Source of the DNA: Desulfosporosinus sp.
GTDB lineage: Bacteria > Bacillota > Desulfitobacteriia > Desulfitobacteriales > Desulfitobacteriaceae
DNA length: 64,000 nt
Assembly (NCBI GenBank): GCA_031292055.1
Contig: JARLHV010000014.1
Span: 1 to 64,000, forward strand
Direction of reading: 5' to 3'
In this document: piece by piece, positions 41,016 to 50,625 of the stretch
Numbering within the stretch: the first letter of the stretch is position 1
Layout: every line of letters begins with the position of its first letter
The notes under the pieces: model-generated
Told to the model about the DNA's origin: nothing
What the model saw: only the letters and a program-made list of their open reading frames with translations
The model's database searches: none
Translations under genes and position numbers: made by a program

Positions 41016-44000
41016 ACCTGAAAGTTTCCCGGTTTTTTTGAAGGGAATTCATATTCAGGGATTTAAGTCGTTCGCTGATCGCGTCAAATTTGAATTAGGC
41101 CATGGATTAAGCGTGATTGTTGGTCCGAATGGGAGCGGAAAAAGCAATGTCGCCGATGCGGTGCGCTGGGTTCTGGGAGAGCAAAGTGCGAAGAGCCTGC
41201 GGGGAGCAAAAATGGAAGATGTAATTTTTGCAGGAAGTACACAACGGCGTCCCGTCGGTATGGCAGAAGTTTCGCTTGTTTTTGATAACACTACAGGGAT
41301 TTTCCCATTAGACTTTCGGGAAGTCACTATTACACGACGGGTTTATCGTGATGGTGAGGGGCAATATTTAATCAATAAGGTTGCTTGCCGGCTCAAAGAT
41401 ATTCAGGAACTATTTATGGACACAGGCTCTGGTAAAGAAGGATTTTCGATCATTGGGCAGGGGCGGGTTGAGGAAATCTTAAACCTGAAATCGGAAGAAC
41501 GTCGATCGCTGATCGAAGAGGCGGCGGGAATTACTAAGTATCGTTTTAGAAAGCGCGAAGCTTTGAAGCGTCTTGATGCCACGATCCTTAATCTCCAACG
41601 TCTTGAAGATATTTTGCGAGAAATTGAGGGACTACTGACTCCTCTGGCTGCCCAAGCCCAAGTGGCCGAACAAAGCCTAGCTCTCTCGCTTAGGCAAAGA
41701 TGCTTGGAAATTCAGTGGATTGTTCTAGACATCACGGAAGTGAAGCAAAAGTTGTCAAAAGCTGCGCAGGATTCGGAAATCCTGCATTTTAAGGTAGTAG
41801 AGGCTCAAGCTGGATTGGGGCTCCAAGAAAGTCGCAATCTCGAAGAAAAGCTTGAACTTAAAACGTTAGATGATGAGATACAAGTGAAGCAGGGGGAGTC
41901 CTTTCAGGCGGAGCAAGCCCTCAATGCCTTGAAACATGATCTGAGTATTCGGACTGAGCGCTTTCAGTATTTTGATGAGCAAACCGCAAGGCTAACTCGG
42001 GAGATCCTTGAGGATGAAGATAAACTTAACTATTTGCAGGAACGGATTAAAACCCTGGCGGCTAAGCAAACGGTTTTAAAGTATACGGTTGATGAATCAG
42101 AGCGCAAAGTTACAGTTCAAGAGCAAAAGCTTAATCTTGTGCGCGAGAATCACCATGCTGAGGATATAGAGCGAATAAAAACTGACCTTTTTCAAGCTCT
42201 GACCGAGCAAGCCAATTGTTCTAACGAATTGACTGGGACGCGTCATACTCTTACTTCTTTGGAACAACAAATTCTGCAAATTGAACAAGAGCAAGTGAGT
42301 AAAAAAGATGAGTGTCAATCCTTGAGTGAGACTCGCAAAGTGCAGGAAAAAGAACTGGTTCAGATGGATTTACAAGCCCAAGTTTTAGAAAAAGAAGAGT
42401 TAAAGCTAAGAACAGAGCGGGGGAACCTCCAAGAGCTTCGTCAAGAAAGAATTCTTCAGCTCCAGAAACATAAAACTCTTATTGATCAATCCAGAGCACG
42501 GTCGCAGGCTTTGCAGTCTTTAGAAGACTCCTTTGAAGGATATCAGCGTGGCGTGCGTGAGGTGATGCTGGCCAAGAAAAAAGGCAGAACAGAGTGTCTG
42601 GGTCTCTGTGGGACGGTGGTTGACCTGATCACGGTTAATGAAAAATATGAGGTGGCCTTGGAAATTGCACTCGGAGCAGGAGTGCAAAATGTTGTGGCCG
42701 AGAATGAACAGGCGGCTAAAAGTGCAATTGCTTATTTAAAGGCCCATCAATTCGGACGCGTAACCTTCCTTCCCCTTGATGTGATTCAAGGGAAGCGGAT
42801 GTCCGTGGGCATGGCGGTGGAGCGGGATCCTGGCTATATCGGGATTGCTGTTGATTTGGTAAGCTATGATAAATTGTATCGTACGGCGATGGAATTTCTG
42901 CTTGGACGTATTATAGTCGTCAAAGATATGGAGGCCGCAACTCGGATTGCGCGTGCATCGGGATATAAACTGCGAATTGTGACCCTAGAGGGAGACCAAG
43001 TTCATCCCGGCGGATCTCTGAGCGGAGGGAGTATGCAACGCAAAGGTGGAAATTTGCTGGCCCGCTCCCGTGAAATCGAGACCCTGCGTGTCGCGTTGGT
43101 ACAGATGGAAGAAGACTTAGGGCGAGAAGATCAGAAAGCCCTGGAAATTGAGGCACGCCTGCAGGAAATTCAGGAAAGTATCGAGAGTTTAAGTTCGAAG
43201 CAACGGGGTGATCAGAACCAGCAGATCAGGCTTAAGGCAGTGTACGAAAATGCGCTGAGCCAATTCCAGCGCTTAGAAGGCGATATCGTAGGGTTAGATC
43301 TTCGTCACGAGGAAACTATGGCTAAAAGGAATGAACTTCGTCAACTTGAGATAAGCGTAACGAAACGTTTAGCAAGCGCGGAAAAAACCTCGTTTGATTT
43401 GCGCGAGGAGTTCAATCAGAGGGAGCAAGAAGCCAAAACTTTGGCTGGAGAGATTGAAGCGTATGGGGAGCAACTGACCCAGGAGAAAGTTCGGCTAGCT
43501 AAGTGGGAGCAAGAATTGACTCAATGTATAGAGCAACTTGGAGAAGAACATGCGGTCTACTTAAACAATGAATCAAACCTCAAGCAGAAGAAAGAAAATA
43601 AAACTAATTTGCAACAAAACCGTCAGGTAATTGAAGCGGAGCAAGCGGCGTTGCAGCAGCAGTTGGAGAACCATTCACTAGCCCAGGAAGCACAGCAATA
43701 TGCCTTAATGCAACGCAGACAGGACCGGGAGGGTTTAGCGACTCGTGTTTTTGAACAGGAACAGGAGATACAATCCCAGCGCCAAGGAGTGCATACCCTT
43801 GAACAACGCCTGCATGTCAATGAAATTCAAGTTGTCCGTTGGGAGACAGAGTGTCAAGCCGGGGTAACTCGTTTAGCTGAGGAATTTTCTCTTACTTGGG
43901 AAGAAGCGATGCCATATCAGACCAAGGAGGAAAGGACTGTCTTAAAGCGCAGGGTTGAAGACCTGAAACATCAAATCGAAGTGTTAGGCCCAATTAACCA

Positions 44001-44604
44001 AGCGGCAATTGAAGAATACCCCAAAATGCGGGCGAGACAGGAATTCATGTTGGCACAACAGGATGATTTAATTGAAGCTAATCAGACCTTGCGCCAATTG
44101 ATTTCTGAACTGGATAAGACGATGAGTGAACGATTTATAGAAAGTTTTATTGCTGTGAATGCAGCTTTCCAAGAGGTGTTTAAAGAGCTTTTTCATGGTG
44201 GCAATGCAGAACTCCATTTAGTGGACCCTGAACATTTGTTGGAAACAGGCGTCGAGATTATTGCTCAGCCGCCTGGAAAGAAACCTCAACTGCTTTCTCT
44301 TTTGTCCGGGGGAGAACGAGCTCTAACGGCGATTGCGATTTTATTTGCCCTCCTGCGAGTTAAACCGAGTCCGTTTTGTATCTTAGATGAGATTGAAGCT
44401 TCGCTAGACGATTCTAACGTCCAGAGATTTGCCCAATATATTCACCGCTTATCGGATTCTATCCAGTTCGTTGTTATTTCTCACCGCAAAGGAACTATGG
44501 AATCGGCCGATGTTTTGTATGGTATTACTATGGAGGAATGTGGGGTCTCGAAATTGCTATCTGTTCAGCTTGATGAGCGACAGGATACAATCTATACAGC
44601 CTGA
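41008..44604 (+). CDS. smc: chromosome partition protein SMC
   Basis: A 1198-residue condensin ATPase. Walker A GPNGSGKSNVADAVRWVLGE lies at about 34-53; coiled coils cover about 165-500 and 690-1030; the hinge domain is about 505-675 (LCGTVVDLITVNEKYEVALE); the C-terminal signature LSGGERALTAIAILFALL and Walker B FCILDEIEASLDD close the ATPase. ATG 41008 is inside the end of rnc. ScpA and ScpB partners are not in the window. Placement between rnc and ftsY is standard for Firmicutes. Confidence 0.95.
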   Translation: MAKPESFPVFLKGIHIQGFKSFADRVKFELGHGLSVIVGPNGSGKSNVADAVRWVLGEQSAKSLRGAKMEDVIFAGSTQRRPVGMAEVSLVFDNTTGIFPLDFREVTITRRVYRDGEGQYLINKVACRLKDIQELFMDTGSGKEGFSIIGQGRVEEILNLKSEERRSLIEEAAGITKYRFRKREALKRLDATILNLQRLEDILREIEGLLTPLAAQAQVAEQSLALSLRQRCLEIQWIVLDITEVKQKLSKAAQDSEILHFKVVEAQAGLGLQESRNLEEKLELKTLDDEIQVKQGESFQAEQALNALKHDLSIRTERFQYFDEQTARLTREILEDEDKLNYLQERIKTLAAKQTVLKYTVDESERKVTVQEQKLNLVRENHHAEDIERIKTDLFQALTEQANCSNELTGTRHTLTSLEQQILQIEQEQVSKKDECQSLSETRKVQEKELVQMDLQAQVLEKEELKLRTERGNLQELRQERILQLQKHKTLIDQSRARSQALQSLEDSFEGYQRGVREVMLAKKKGRTECLGLCGTVVDLITVNEKYEVALEIALGAGVQNVVAENEQAAKSAIAYLKAHQFGRVTFLPLDVIQGKRMSVGMAVERDPGYIGIAVDLVSYDKLYRTAMEFLLGRIIVVKDMEAATRIARASGYKLRIVTLEGDQVHPGGSLSGGSMQRKGGNLLARSREIETLRVALVQMEEDLGREDQKALEIEARLQEIQESIESLSSKQRGDQNQQIRLKAVYENALSQFQRLEGDIVGLDLRHEETMAKRNELRQLEISVTKRLASAEKTSFDLREEFNQREQEAKTLAGEIEAYGEQLTQEKVRLAKWEQELTQCIEQLGEEHAVYLNNESNLKQKKENKTNLQQNRQVIEAEQAALQQQLENHSLAQEAQQYALMQRRQDREGLATRVFEQEQEIQSQRQGVHTLEQRLHVNEIQVVRWETECQAGVTRLAEEFSLTWEEAMPYQTKEERTVLKRRVEDLKHQIEVLGPINQAAIEEYPKMRARQEFMLAQQDDLIEANQTLRQLISELDKTMSERFIESFIAVNAAFQEVFKELFHGGNAELHLVDPEHLLETGVEIIAQPPGKKPQLLSLLSGGERALTAIAILFALLRVKPSPFCILDEIEASLDDSNVQRFAQYIHRLSDSIQFVVISHRKGTMESADVLYGITMEECGVSKLLSVQLDERQDTIYTA

Positions 44605-44670
44605 TTCGATCGTCAATAGTTGAACTATGGATTACGAACTTCGAATCACGATTAGAGAGGAAGGAACAAT

Positions 44671-45603
44671 TTGGCAGGATTTTTTGCAAAACTCAAAGCG
44701 GGTCTTACAAAAACACGGGAAAATTTTGTGGATAAAATTGAACAAGTTTTTACAGGTCGCAAGAAAATTGATGACGACTTATATGAAGAATTGGAAGAAG
44801 TGTTGATCCGTTCAGATGTCGGTGTCAATACATCCTTAGAATTGGTTGAACGTTTGCGCAAAGAAGTTAGACAGCGAAAATTAGCGGAGCCTGGTCAGCT
44901 TACTCTGGTTCTACAGGAATTGATCGCGGAGTTATTGGGGGAAGAAGAAACACTCATCTTCGCCAAGCAAGGTCCAAGCATTATTCTCGTGGTTGGGGTT
45001 AATGGGGTTGGTAAAACGACCACGATCGGTAAGCTTGCCAACCAGTTCAAAAAAGATGGGAAACGGGTTATTATGGCGGCAGGGGATACCTTTCGGGCGG
45101 CTGCCATCGATCAACTTGAGGTCTGGGGAGAACGATCTGGGGTAGAGGTTATTAAACATCGTGAAGGTGCGGACCCGGCAGCTGTCGCTTACGATGCAGT
45201 ACAGGCTGCAAAATCTCGTAATATTGACGTTGTTATTGTGGATACCGCAGGCCGCCTCCACAATAAAGTGAATCTAATGGAAGAATTACGGAAGGTTAAG
45301 CGAGTGATTGAACGGGAAATTCCGGGAGCACCTCATGAAGTGTTATTAGTACTGGATGCCACAACGGGACAAAATGCCCTGCAACAAGCGAAGCTTTTTC
45401 AGGAAGTGGCTGGAGTAACGGGAATTGTCTTGACCAAGCTGGACGGGACGGCTAAAGGGGGCGTTGTGTTGGGAATTCGAGGGGAAACTCAGATTCCGGT
45501 GAAATGGATTGGGATCGGTGAAGGTTTGGAGGACTTGCGTCCGTTTGTGCCTAAGGATTTCGCGGCAGCTCTCTTTGATCGGCCTGACGAGGAGGGAGAG
45601 TAA
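44671..45603 (+). CDS. ftsY: signal recognition particle receptor FtsY
   Basis: A 310-residue SRP GTPase that docks the Ffh-ribosome complex at the membrane. N-domain about 1-95; G-domain with GVNGVGKTTTIGKLA (about 109-123), DTAGRLHNK (about 191-199), TKLDGTAKGG (about 249-258). TTG start at 44671 with GGAAGGA upstream. No long acidic A-domain, as usual in Gram-positives. The stop is followed directly by a truncated mtnP. Confidence 0.95.
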   Translation: MAGFFAKLKAGLTKTRENFVDKIEQVFTGRKKIDDDLYEELEEVLIRSDVGVNTSLELVERLRKEVRQRKLAEPGQLTLVLQELIAELLGEEETLIFAKQGPSIILVVGVNGVGKTTTIGKLANQFKKDGKRVIMAAGDTFRAAAIDQLEVWGERSGVEVIKHREGADPAAVAYDAVQAAKSRNIDVVIVDTAGRLHNKVNLMEELRKVKRVIEREIPGAPHEVLLVLDATTGQNALQQAKLFQEVAGVTGIVLTKLDGTAKGGVVLGIRGETQIPVKWIGIGEGLEDLRPFVPKDFAAALFDRPDEEGE

Positions 45604-46069
45604 AGGCCGTCCGCAGACATTTTATGAAGGTGGTAAACGAGGGGTACTCCATGTGGATAGGACAGAACCCTATTGTTCCGCTGGGCGGCAGGTTATTATG
45701 GACGCTTCAGAGCAACTTGGGTTTGCGGTAAAGAATGGAGCATGTTATGTTTGTACAGAAGGTCCACGTTTTGAGACCCCTGCTGAGATTCGAATGTTTC
45801 AGCGCCTTGGGGCAGACCTCGTCGGAATGACGAGCATTCCGGAAGTTGTTCTGGCACGGGAGCTTGGGATGTGCTATGCATCTATCGGAATGGTCACGAA
45901 TGAAGCGGCTGGGATTGCCGCTCATCCTTTAACCCATGCAGAAGTAATGGAGAGCATGAAGGAACTAGGGGTAAAGGTCGCCCAGCTCATTCAAGCGACT
46001 TTCGAGTTATGGACTCCTAGTCAGAATTGTCTATGTGCCTCAGCAAATAGAGAAGTCGGCAAATTTTAG
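45604..46069 (+). pseudogene. N-terminally truncated methylthioadenosine/purine-nucleoside phosphorylase
   Basis: From the base after the ftsY stop the frame reads RPQTFYEGGKRGV... through CTEGPRFETPAEIRMF, DLVGMTSIPEVVLARE and ASIGMVTNEAAG, the C-terminal half (about 150 residues) of the MTAP/PNP family of about 260 residues. The N-terminal half with the GTG phosphate loop and NHIDL region is missing, and in-frame sequence upstream belongs to ftsY in another frame. It precedes mtnA and mtaD, fitting an original mtnP. A short product could start at ATG 45699, but it would lack essential parts. Confidence 0.8.
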
Positions 46070-46084
46070 AAAGGCAGTGGGACG

Positions 46085-47122
46085 ATGAAATCGATTGAAT
46101 GGCTAGGAAATTCCTTGCGAATACTAGATCAGAGCAAGCTTCCGGTAGAAACTGTATATCGGAATGCTTTGTCCTATAAGGACGTGGCAGAAGCTATTGA
46201 ACACATGGAAGTTCGCGGTGCACCTGCCATAGGGGCAGCAGCAGCTTATGGATTTGCTTTAGGAGCGCTGGAATACCATGGGGATATCGAAGGACTACCC
46301 AGTCACATGGAAGTGGTCCAAGACAGACTAGCGGAGACGCGACCTACGGCGGTCAATTTGTTTTGGGCACTTCGGCGGATGGAAGATCGCTTGCGCGAAT
46401 GCTGGGACGTCGAAGATTTGGATGAGGTGCAACAGATATTAATCGAGGAGGCGGGTCGTATCGCCGAGGATGATCGCCGCATGAACCATCTTATTGGGGA
46501 ACATGGTAATGAGATTGTTCCAGAGAAAGCCAATATTTTGACCCATTGTAATGCGGGAGCTTTAGCTACTGTGGAGTACGGAACCGCCCTTGGTGTTATT
46601 CGAGCGGCTCATGAGTCAGGTAAGTCTATTCATGTTTACGCAGATGAAACACGACCTTTATTGCAGGGGGCACGCCTGACAGCCTTAGAACTCTTAGGAG
46701 ATAAGATTCCGGTGACGCTAATTGCCGACAATATGGCCGGATATTTGATGCAACAAGGCAAGGTCGATCTCGTGATTGTGGGAGCGGACCGAATCGCTGC
46801 CAATGGGGATACTGCAAATAAAATTGGGACGTATTCTGTAGCGGTTTTGGCACAAGCTCATGGCATTCCTTTTTACGTAGCCGCGCCAACCTCCACGATT
46901 GATTTAAAAGTAGCCACTGGTCAAGAAATACCGATTGAAGAACGACCGGCCAAGGAAATCCGAGAGTGCTTTGGGGTACAAATTGCACCAGCGGAGGTCA
47001 ATGTTTATAATCCCGCGTTTGACGTCACGCCAGCGAAATATATCACTGGTATTATTACAGAAAAAGGGATTGTGACTGCGCCATATTCAGTCAACCTTCT
47101 TAAATTGATGGTGCGACCCTGA
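46085..47122 (+). CDS. mtnA: S-methyl-5-thioribose-1-phosphate isomerase
   Basis: A 345-residue enzyme of methionine salvage that isomerises methylthioribose-1-phosphate to methylthioribulose-1-phosphate. Signatures: MEVRGAPAIGAAAAYG (about 42-57), HCNAGALATVEYG with the catalytic Cys (about 158), and IVGADRIAANGDTANKIGT with the catalytic Asp (about 239). AAGGCAGTGGG precedes the ATG. With the upstream phosphorylase broken, its substrate must come from elsewhere, for example an mtnK/mtnN route or another phosphorylase. Confidence 0.93.
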   Translation: MKSIEWLGNSLRILDQSKLPVETVYRNALSYKDVAEAIEHMEVRGAPAIGAAAAYGFALGALEYHGDIEGLPSHMEVVQDRLAETRPTAVNLFWALRRMEDRLRECWDVEDLDEVQQILIEEAGRIAEDDRRMNHLIGEHGNEIVPEKANILTHCNAGALATVEYGTALGVIRAAHESGKSIHVYADETRPLLQGARLTALELLGDKIPVTLIADNMAGYLMQQGKVDLVIVGADRIAANGDTANKIGTYSVAVLAQAHGIPFYVAAPTSTIDLKVATGQEIPIEERPAKEIRECFGVQIAPAEVNVYNPAFDVTPAKYITGIITEKGIVTAPYSVNLLKLMVRP

Positions 47123-47193
47123 ATTCAGGAGAGAGCAGTTTCAAGTTTTTTTCTTTATAATCCCATGATAACGGTTGTAAGGAGATGTTGAGA

Positions 47194-48495
47194 ATGTCCA
47201 AGGTTTTAATTCGGGCCATGGTTTTGCCCATGACCGGAGCGGATATGTTTTATCCCCAAGGAGAAATCGCTATAGAGAATGATCGGATTCTTGCGGTTGG
47301 AGAACGGGGTTCTGCTCCATCAGGGTTTGTGCCCGACCGTACTCTGGATTTACCCAATGATTTAGTCATGCCAGGCTTAATTAACACTCATACCCATGCA
47401 GCGATGACGTTGCTCAGAAGTTATGCGGATGATCTGCCGCTTATGCCTTGGCTCAAGGAGAAAGTATGGCCTTTCGAAGATAAATTGACCGAAGAGGACA
47501 TTTATTGGGGAACAGCCTTGGCACTTTGTGAAATGATACGCTCTGGAACGACTACGATGCTGGATATGTATGTTGCCATGGACCAAGTTGCAGAAGCAGT
47601 ACTCAAGGCTGGAACACGAGCCGTCCTTTCCCGGGGGCTGATCGGGAATGGTCCAAATGGTGAGTCGGCTTTCCAAGAGGGGTGTGATTTAGTTCGGCGT
47701 TATCACGGAGCTGGTAAGGGACGAATAAACGTCATGTTTGGTCCCCATGCCCCTTATACTTGCTCAGGGGAGTATCTCCAGAAAGTGAAAGCGGAGGCAG
47801 ACCGACTCGGTGTCGGGATTCATATTCATGTGGCGGAGACTCAAGACGAGATCAACATCCTTCGGGAGCAATATGGGAAAACCCCTGTACAGTGGCTGGA
47901 TGAGCTTGGACTTTTCGGAGGGCATGTTGTGGCAGCGCACTGTGTCCATTTGACGCAGGAAGATATGGAAATCTTGGCACGAAGGCATGTCTGTGTCGCC
48001 CATAATGCGGAAAGTAATATGAAACTGAACAGTGGAACTGCCCCAATTACAGAGTTGCGCGCTAAAGGGGTTGTCATTGGACTTGGAACGGATGGCGCGT
48101 CAAGCAATAACAATCTTGACCTTTTTGGGGAGATGCGCTCGGCAGCATTCCAGCAAAAGCTTCAGGTGGATTCAACTGTGTTACCAGCATATGAAGTGTT
48201 GGAAATGGCGACGGTCGGTGGGGCTCAAACTCTTGGCCTGGAAGATGTCGGGATGCTTGCCCCGGGCTTTAAAGCGGATCTCATCACGATTGACATGGAT
48301 CAACCCCATTTTTATCCCCGTTTTTCCATCCCAGCACATTTGGTCTATGTTGCCCATGCTGGGGATGTACGCACAGTGATGGTTGATGGTAAGTTTCTCA
48401 TGGAAGAACGGAAACTTTTAACCATGGATGTGAGTGAGGTCTGTAAAGAAGCGGAAACTCGGGCCAAGCGGATTGCAGAGGAATTGAAGGGCTAA
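47194..48495 (+). CDS. mtaD: 5-methylthioadenosine/S-adenosylhomocysteine deaminase
   Basis: A 433-residue metal-dependent amidohydrolase converting methylthioadenosine or S-adenosylhomocysteine to the inosine forms. Metal and catalytic ligands are visible in NTHTHAAMTLLRS (about 63-75), HIHVAETQDE (about 210-219), AHCVHL and GLGTDGASSNNN (about 296-307). I take the ATG at 47194 because AAGGAG sits nine bases before it; the ATG at 47185 abuts that site. Together with mtnA it forms the MTA-handling pair. Confidence 0.9.
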   Translation: MSKVLIRAMVLPMTGADMFYPQGEIAIENDRILAVGERGSAPSGFVPDRTLDLPNDLVMPGLINTHTHAAMTLLRSYADDLPLMPWLKEKVWPFEDKLTEEDIYWGTALALCEMIRSGTTTMLDMYVAMDQVAEAVLKAGTRAVLSRGLIGNGPNGESAFQEGCDLVRRYHGAGKGRINVMFGPHAPYTCSGEYLQKVKAEADRLGVGIHIHVAETQDEINILREQYGKTPVQWLDELGLFGGHVVAAHCVHLTQEDMEILARRHVCVAHNAESNMKLNSGTAPITELRAKGVVIGLGTDGASSNNNLDLFGEMRSAAFQQKLQVDSTVLPAYEVLEMATVGGAQTLGLEDVGMLAPGFKADLITIDMDQPHFYPRFSIPAHLVYVAHAGDVRTVMVDGKFLMEERKLLTMDVSEVCKEAETRAKRIAEELKG

Positions 48496-48547
48496 TTAAA
48501 GTGGAATTATAAATCCGTACGCCAATTCGAGCGATTTATGTGCCTAC

Positions 48548-48603
48548 TTGACAATCGCTTTGATTTAGTCTAAAATTCGGTTGTAAAGTAAAAATACTTT
48601 ACA
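48548..48603 (+). promoter_or_regulatory. sigma-A promoter with a 9-bp dyad at the start site
   Basis: TTGACA (48548-48553), 17 bases, TAAAAT (48571-48576). Just downstream TGTAAAGTA-AAAA-TACTTTACA (48582-48603) is a perfect inverted repeat covering the expected transcription start and ending 10 bases before ylxM. It could be an operator or a 5' RNA stem. Confidence 0.65.
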
Positions 48604-48613
48604 GGGGGTCGGG

Positions 48614-48982
48614 ATGGAGAAACTTGCCGAAATCGCTCTTTTAGCAGATTTTTATAGCCCACTTCTTACGGAAAAACAACGAAACGTTTGGGATCTTCAT
48701 TATCAACAGGATCTATCTTTGGCTGAAATCGCTGAGTTGGAACATATCAGTCGTCAGGCTATTCACGATTTACTCAAACGCACAGAACGAATTCTTGCCG
48801 AATACGAGGAAAAATTAGGGCTTGTTCAGCGGTTCTGGGCGGATCGTGAGAAATTACTGGAAGTGAAATCCTTGGCAGGGGGATTAAATGAGCAAGATTT
48901 CACCAATCGGTCAGCATGGGAGCGCCATCTACAGCTACGCGCTTTGATCGCTGAAATTAATGTCAATATCTTAGCTGTGTGA
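48614..48982 (+). CDS. ylxM: YlxM-family helix-turn-helix protein
   Basis: A 122-residue DNA-binding-like protein of the UPF0122 family, usually encoded with ffh, as here. The N-terminal sigma-70 region 4-like helix-turn-helix (about 20-60, LTEKQRNVWDLHYQQDLSLAEIAE then SRQAIHDLLKR) is clear. In streptococci YlxM binds SRP components. The ATG at 48614 has GGGGGTCGGG upstream. Confidence 0.88.
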   Translation: MEKLAEIALLADFYSPLLTEKQRNVWDLHYQQDLSLAEIAELEHISRQAIHDLLKRTERILAEYEEKLGLVQRFWADREKLLEVKSLAGGLNEQDFTNRSAWERHLQLRALIAEINVNILAV

Positions 48983-48987
48983 GAACA

Positions 48988-49011
48988 GAGGTCGGAGGTC
49001 GGAGGTCGGAG
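48988..49011 (+). repeat. 7-bp tandem repeat, three units of GAGGTCG
   Basis: GAGGTCG is repeated at 48988, 48995 and 49002, then decays (GAGTC). It lies between ylxM and ffh. A related heptamer array in the opposite sense lies after ffh. Confidence 0.6.
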
Positions 49012-49071
49012 TCTATGACTTAACTGCGGGCTTTGACTGGATCCGTAGCTTAATCGAAAGCGGGGACAGGC

Positions 49072-50433
49072 ATGTTTCAAGGACTAAGCGAAAAACTCCA
49101 AGAAACATTTAAACGGCTTAAAGGAAAGGGCCGGTTAAAGGAAGCGGATGTCAATGAAGCTATGCGCGAGGTGCGTGTTGCTTTATTGGAGGCAGATGTT
49201 AACTTTAAAGTGGTTAAGGACTTTGTGGCCAAGGTTAAGGAACGTTCGATCGGACAGGAAGTTTTAGAATCCCTTTCTCCTGCGCAATATGTCATTAAAA
49301 TTGTACATGAAGAAATGATTGAACTTATGGGTGGCGCGACAGGTAAAATTCTCATAGCCTCAAAACCGCCAACCGTGATTTTACTAATTGGCCTTCAAGG
49401 CGCAGGAAAGACAACCCATGCGGCAAAATTGGCTAATATGCTCAAAAAACAAGGCAAACATCCGTTACTGGTTGCTTGTGATATTTATCGTCCCGCTGCG
49501 ATTAAGCAATTGCAAGTCTTGGGCGATCAGTTGAAAGTACCAGTTTTCTCTATGGGACAAATTGCACCCGTGGAAATTGCCCAAGCCAGCATTAAGCACG
49601 CCAATTCGAATGGGCAAGATGTGGTCATTATTGATACAGCCGGTCGTTTGCACATCAATGAAGAGCTGATGACTGAACTGCGGGACATTAAAGCTGCTGT
49701 AAAACCCCATGAGATTTTATTAGTGGTCGATGCCATGACGGGTCAGGATGCAGTCAATGTTGCGGAATCGTTTCACAAAGAACTGGGGCTTGATGGTGTC
49801 ATTCTCACCAAGCTGGACGGAGATACTCGTGGTGGGGCTGCGCTTTCAATTAAAGCAGTGACTGGGTGTACCATTAAGTTTGCTGGAACGGGTGAAAAAA
49901 TGGATGCCCTGGAACCCTTCCACCCGGACCGTATGGCTTCTCGAATCTTGGGGATGGGCGATGTTTTGACCCTAATCGAGAAAGCGCAAGAGTCTTTCGA
50001 TGAAAAAAAGGCGAAAGAAATGGAACAGAAGCTGCGTAATCAGGAATTTACCCTTGAGGACTTCTTAGATCAGATGCAGCAAATGAAAAAGATGGGTCCG
50101 CTTTCTTCAATCTTGGAGATGATTCCAGGGGTGGGTAAGCAATTAAAAGATGTAAAAATTGACGAAAAGGATACCGCCCATCTTGAGGCCATTATTCGGT
50201 CGATGACGATGGAAGAACGCCGGAAACCAATGGTCATTAAAGATTCTCGTAAAAAAAGGATCGCTAAGGGAAGCGGTACAACGGTTCAAGACGTTGGACG
50301 TCTCTTAAAACAGTTTGAACAAATGCAAAAAATGATGAAGCAATTTGCTGGCTCAGGCGGCGTAGGAATGCTTGGAGGCGGTAAAAAAGGTAAAAAGGGA
50401 AAGAAACCAGGAATGCGATTTCCCCTGGCCTAG
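49072..50433 (+). CDS. ffh: signal recognition particle protein Ffh
   Basis: A 453-residue SRP54 GTPase that binds signal sequences and SRP RNA. NG domain: GLQGAGKTTHAAKLA (about 107-121), DTAGRLHINEELM (about 187-199), TKLDGDTRGGAALS (about 246-259). The methionine-rich M domain covers about 325-435 (FLDQMQQMKKMGPLSSILEM and SGTTVQDVGRLLKQF), with a glycine-lysine tail. The ATG at 49072 follows AGCGGGGACAGGC, a modest ribosome site. No SRP RNA gene was found in the window. Confidence 0.95.
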   Translation: MFQGLSEKLQETFKRLKGKGRLKEADVNEAMREVRVALLEADVNFKVVKDFVAKVKERSIGQEVLESLSPAQYVIKIVHEEMIELMGGATGKILIASKPPTVILLIGLQGAGKTTHAAKLANMLKKQGKHPLLVACDIYRPAAIKQLQVLGDQLKVPVFSMGQIAPVEIAQASIKHANSNGQDVVIIDTAGRLHINEELMTELRDIKAAVKPHEILLVVDAMTGQDAVNVAESFHKELGLDGVILTKLDGDTRGGAALSIKAVTGCTIKFAGTGEKMDALEPFHPDRMASRILGMGDVLTLIEKAQESFDEKKAKEMEQKLRNQEFTLEDFLDQMQQMKKMGPLSSILEMIPGVGKQLKDVKIDEKDTAHLEAIIRSMTMEERRKPMVIKDSRKKRIAKGSGTTVQDVGRLLKQFEQMQKMMKQFAGSGGVGMLGGGKKGKKGKKPGMRFPLA

Positions 50434-50440
50434 CTGAAAA

Positions 50441-50477
50441 GCGAGGCGCGAATCAGTGCTTAGATTCCGAGCCTCGC
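50441..50477 (+). terminator. hairpin after ffh
   Basis: GCGAGGC (50441-50447) pairs with GCCTCGC (50471-50477) and GAATC (50450-50454) with GATTC (50463-50467). There is no T-tract, so it may be a stability hairpin rather than a terminator. Confidence 0.4.
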
Positions 50478-50625
50478 AACATCAAATAGAGATGAACACA
50501 CGCTATCATAGGGCGTTGTTTATATAGTAAACTTACTTTAAACGGAGTTTGACCTCCATCTTGAAGTTTAGTTAAACTAATCTTGGGGCTAAATGTGCGG
50601 TGTACGATCTTGGATGTAAGGCATT

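Noticed and set aside
45509..45603. Upstream part of the phosphorylase frame inside ftsY (MGSVKVWRTCV...)
   Set aside because: This is ftsY read out of phase. The phosphorylase similarity begins only after the ftsY stop.
48983..49071. SRP RNA gene next to ffh
   Set aside because: No long rod-like hairpin with a GGAA-type tetraloop is present; the stretch holds only heptamer repeats and a spacer.
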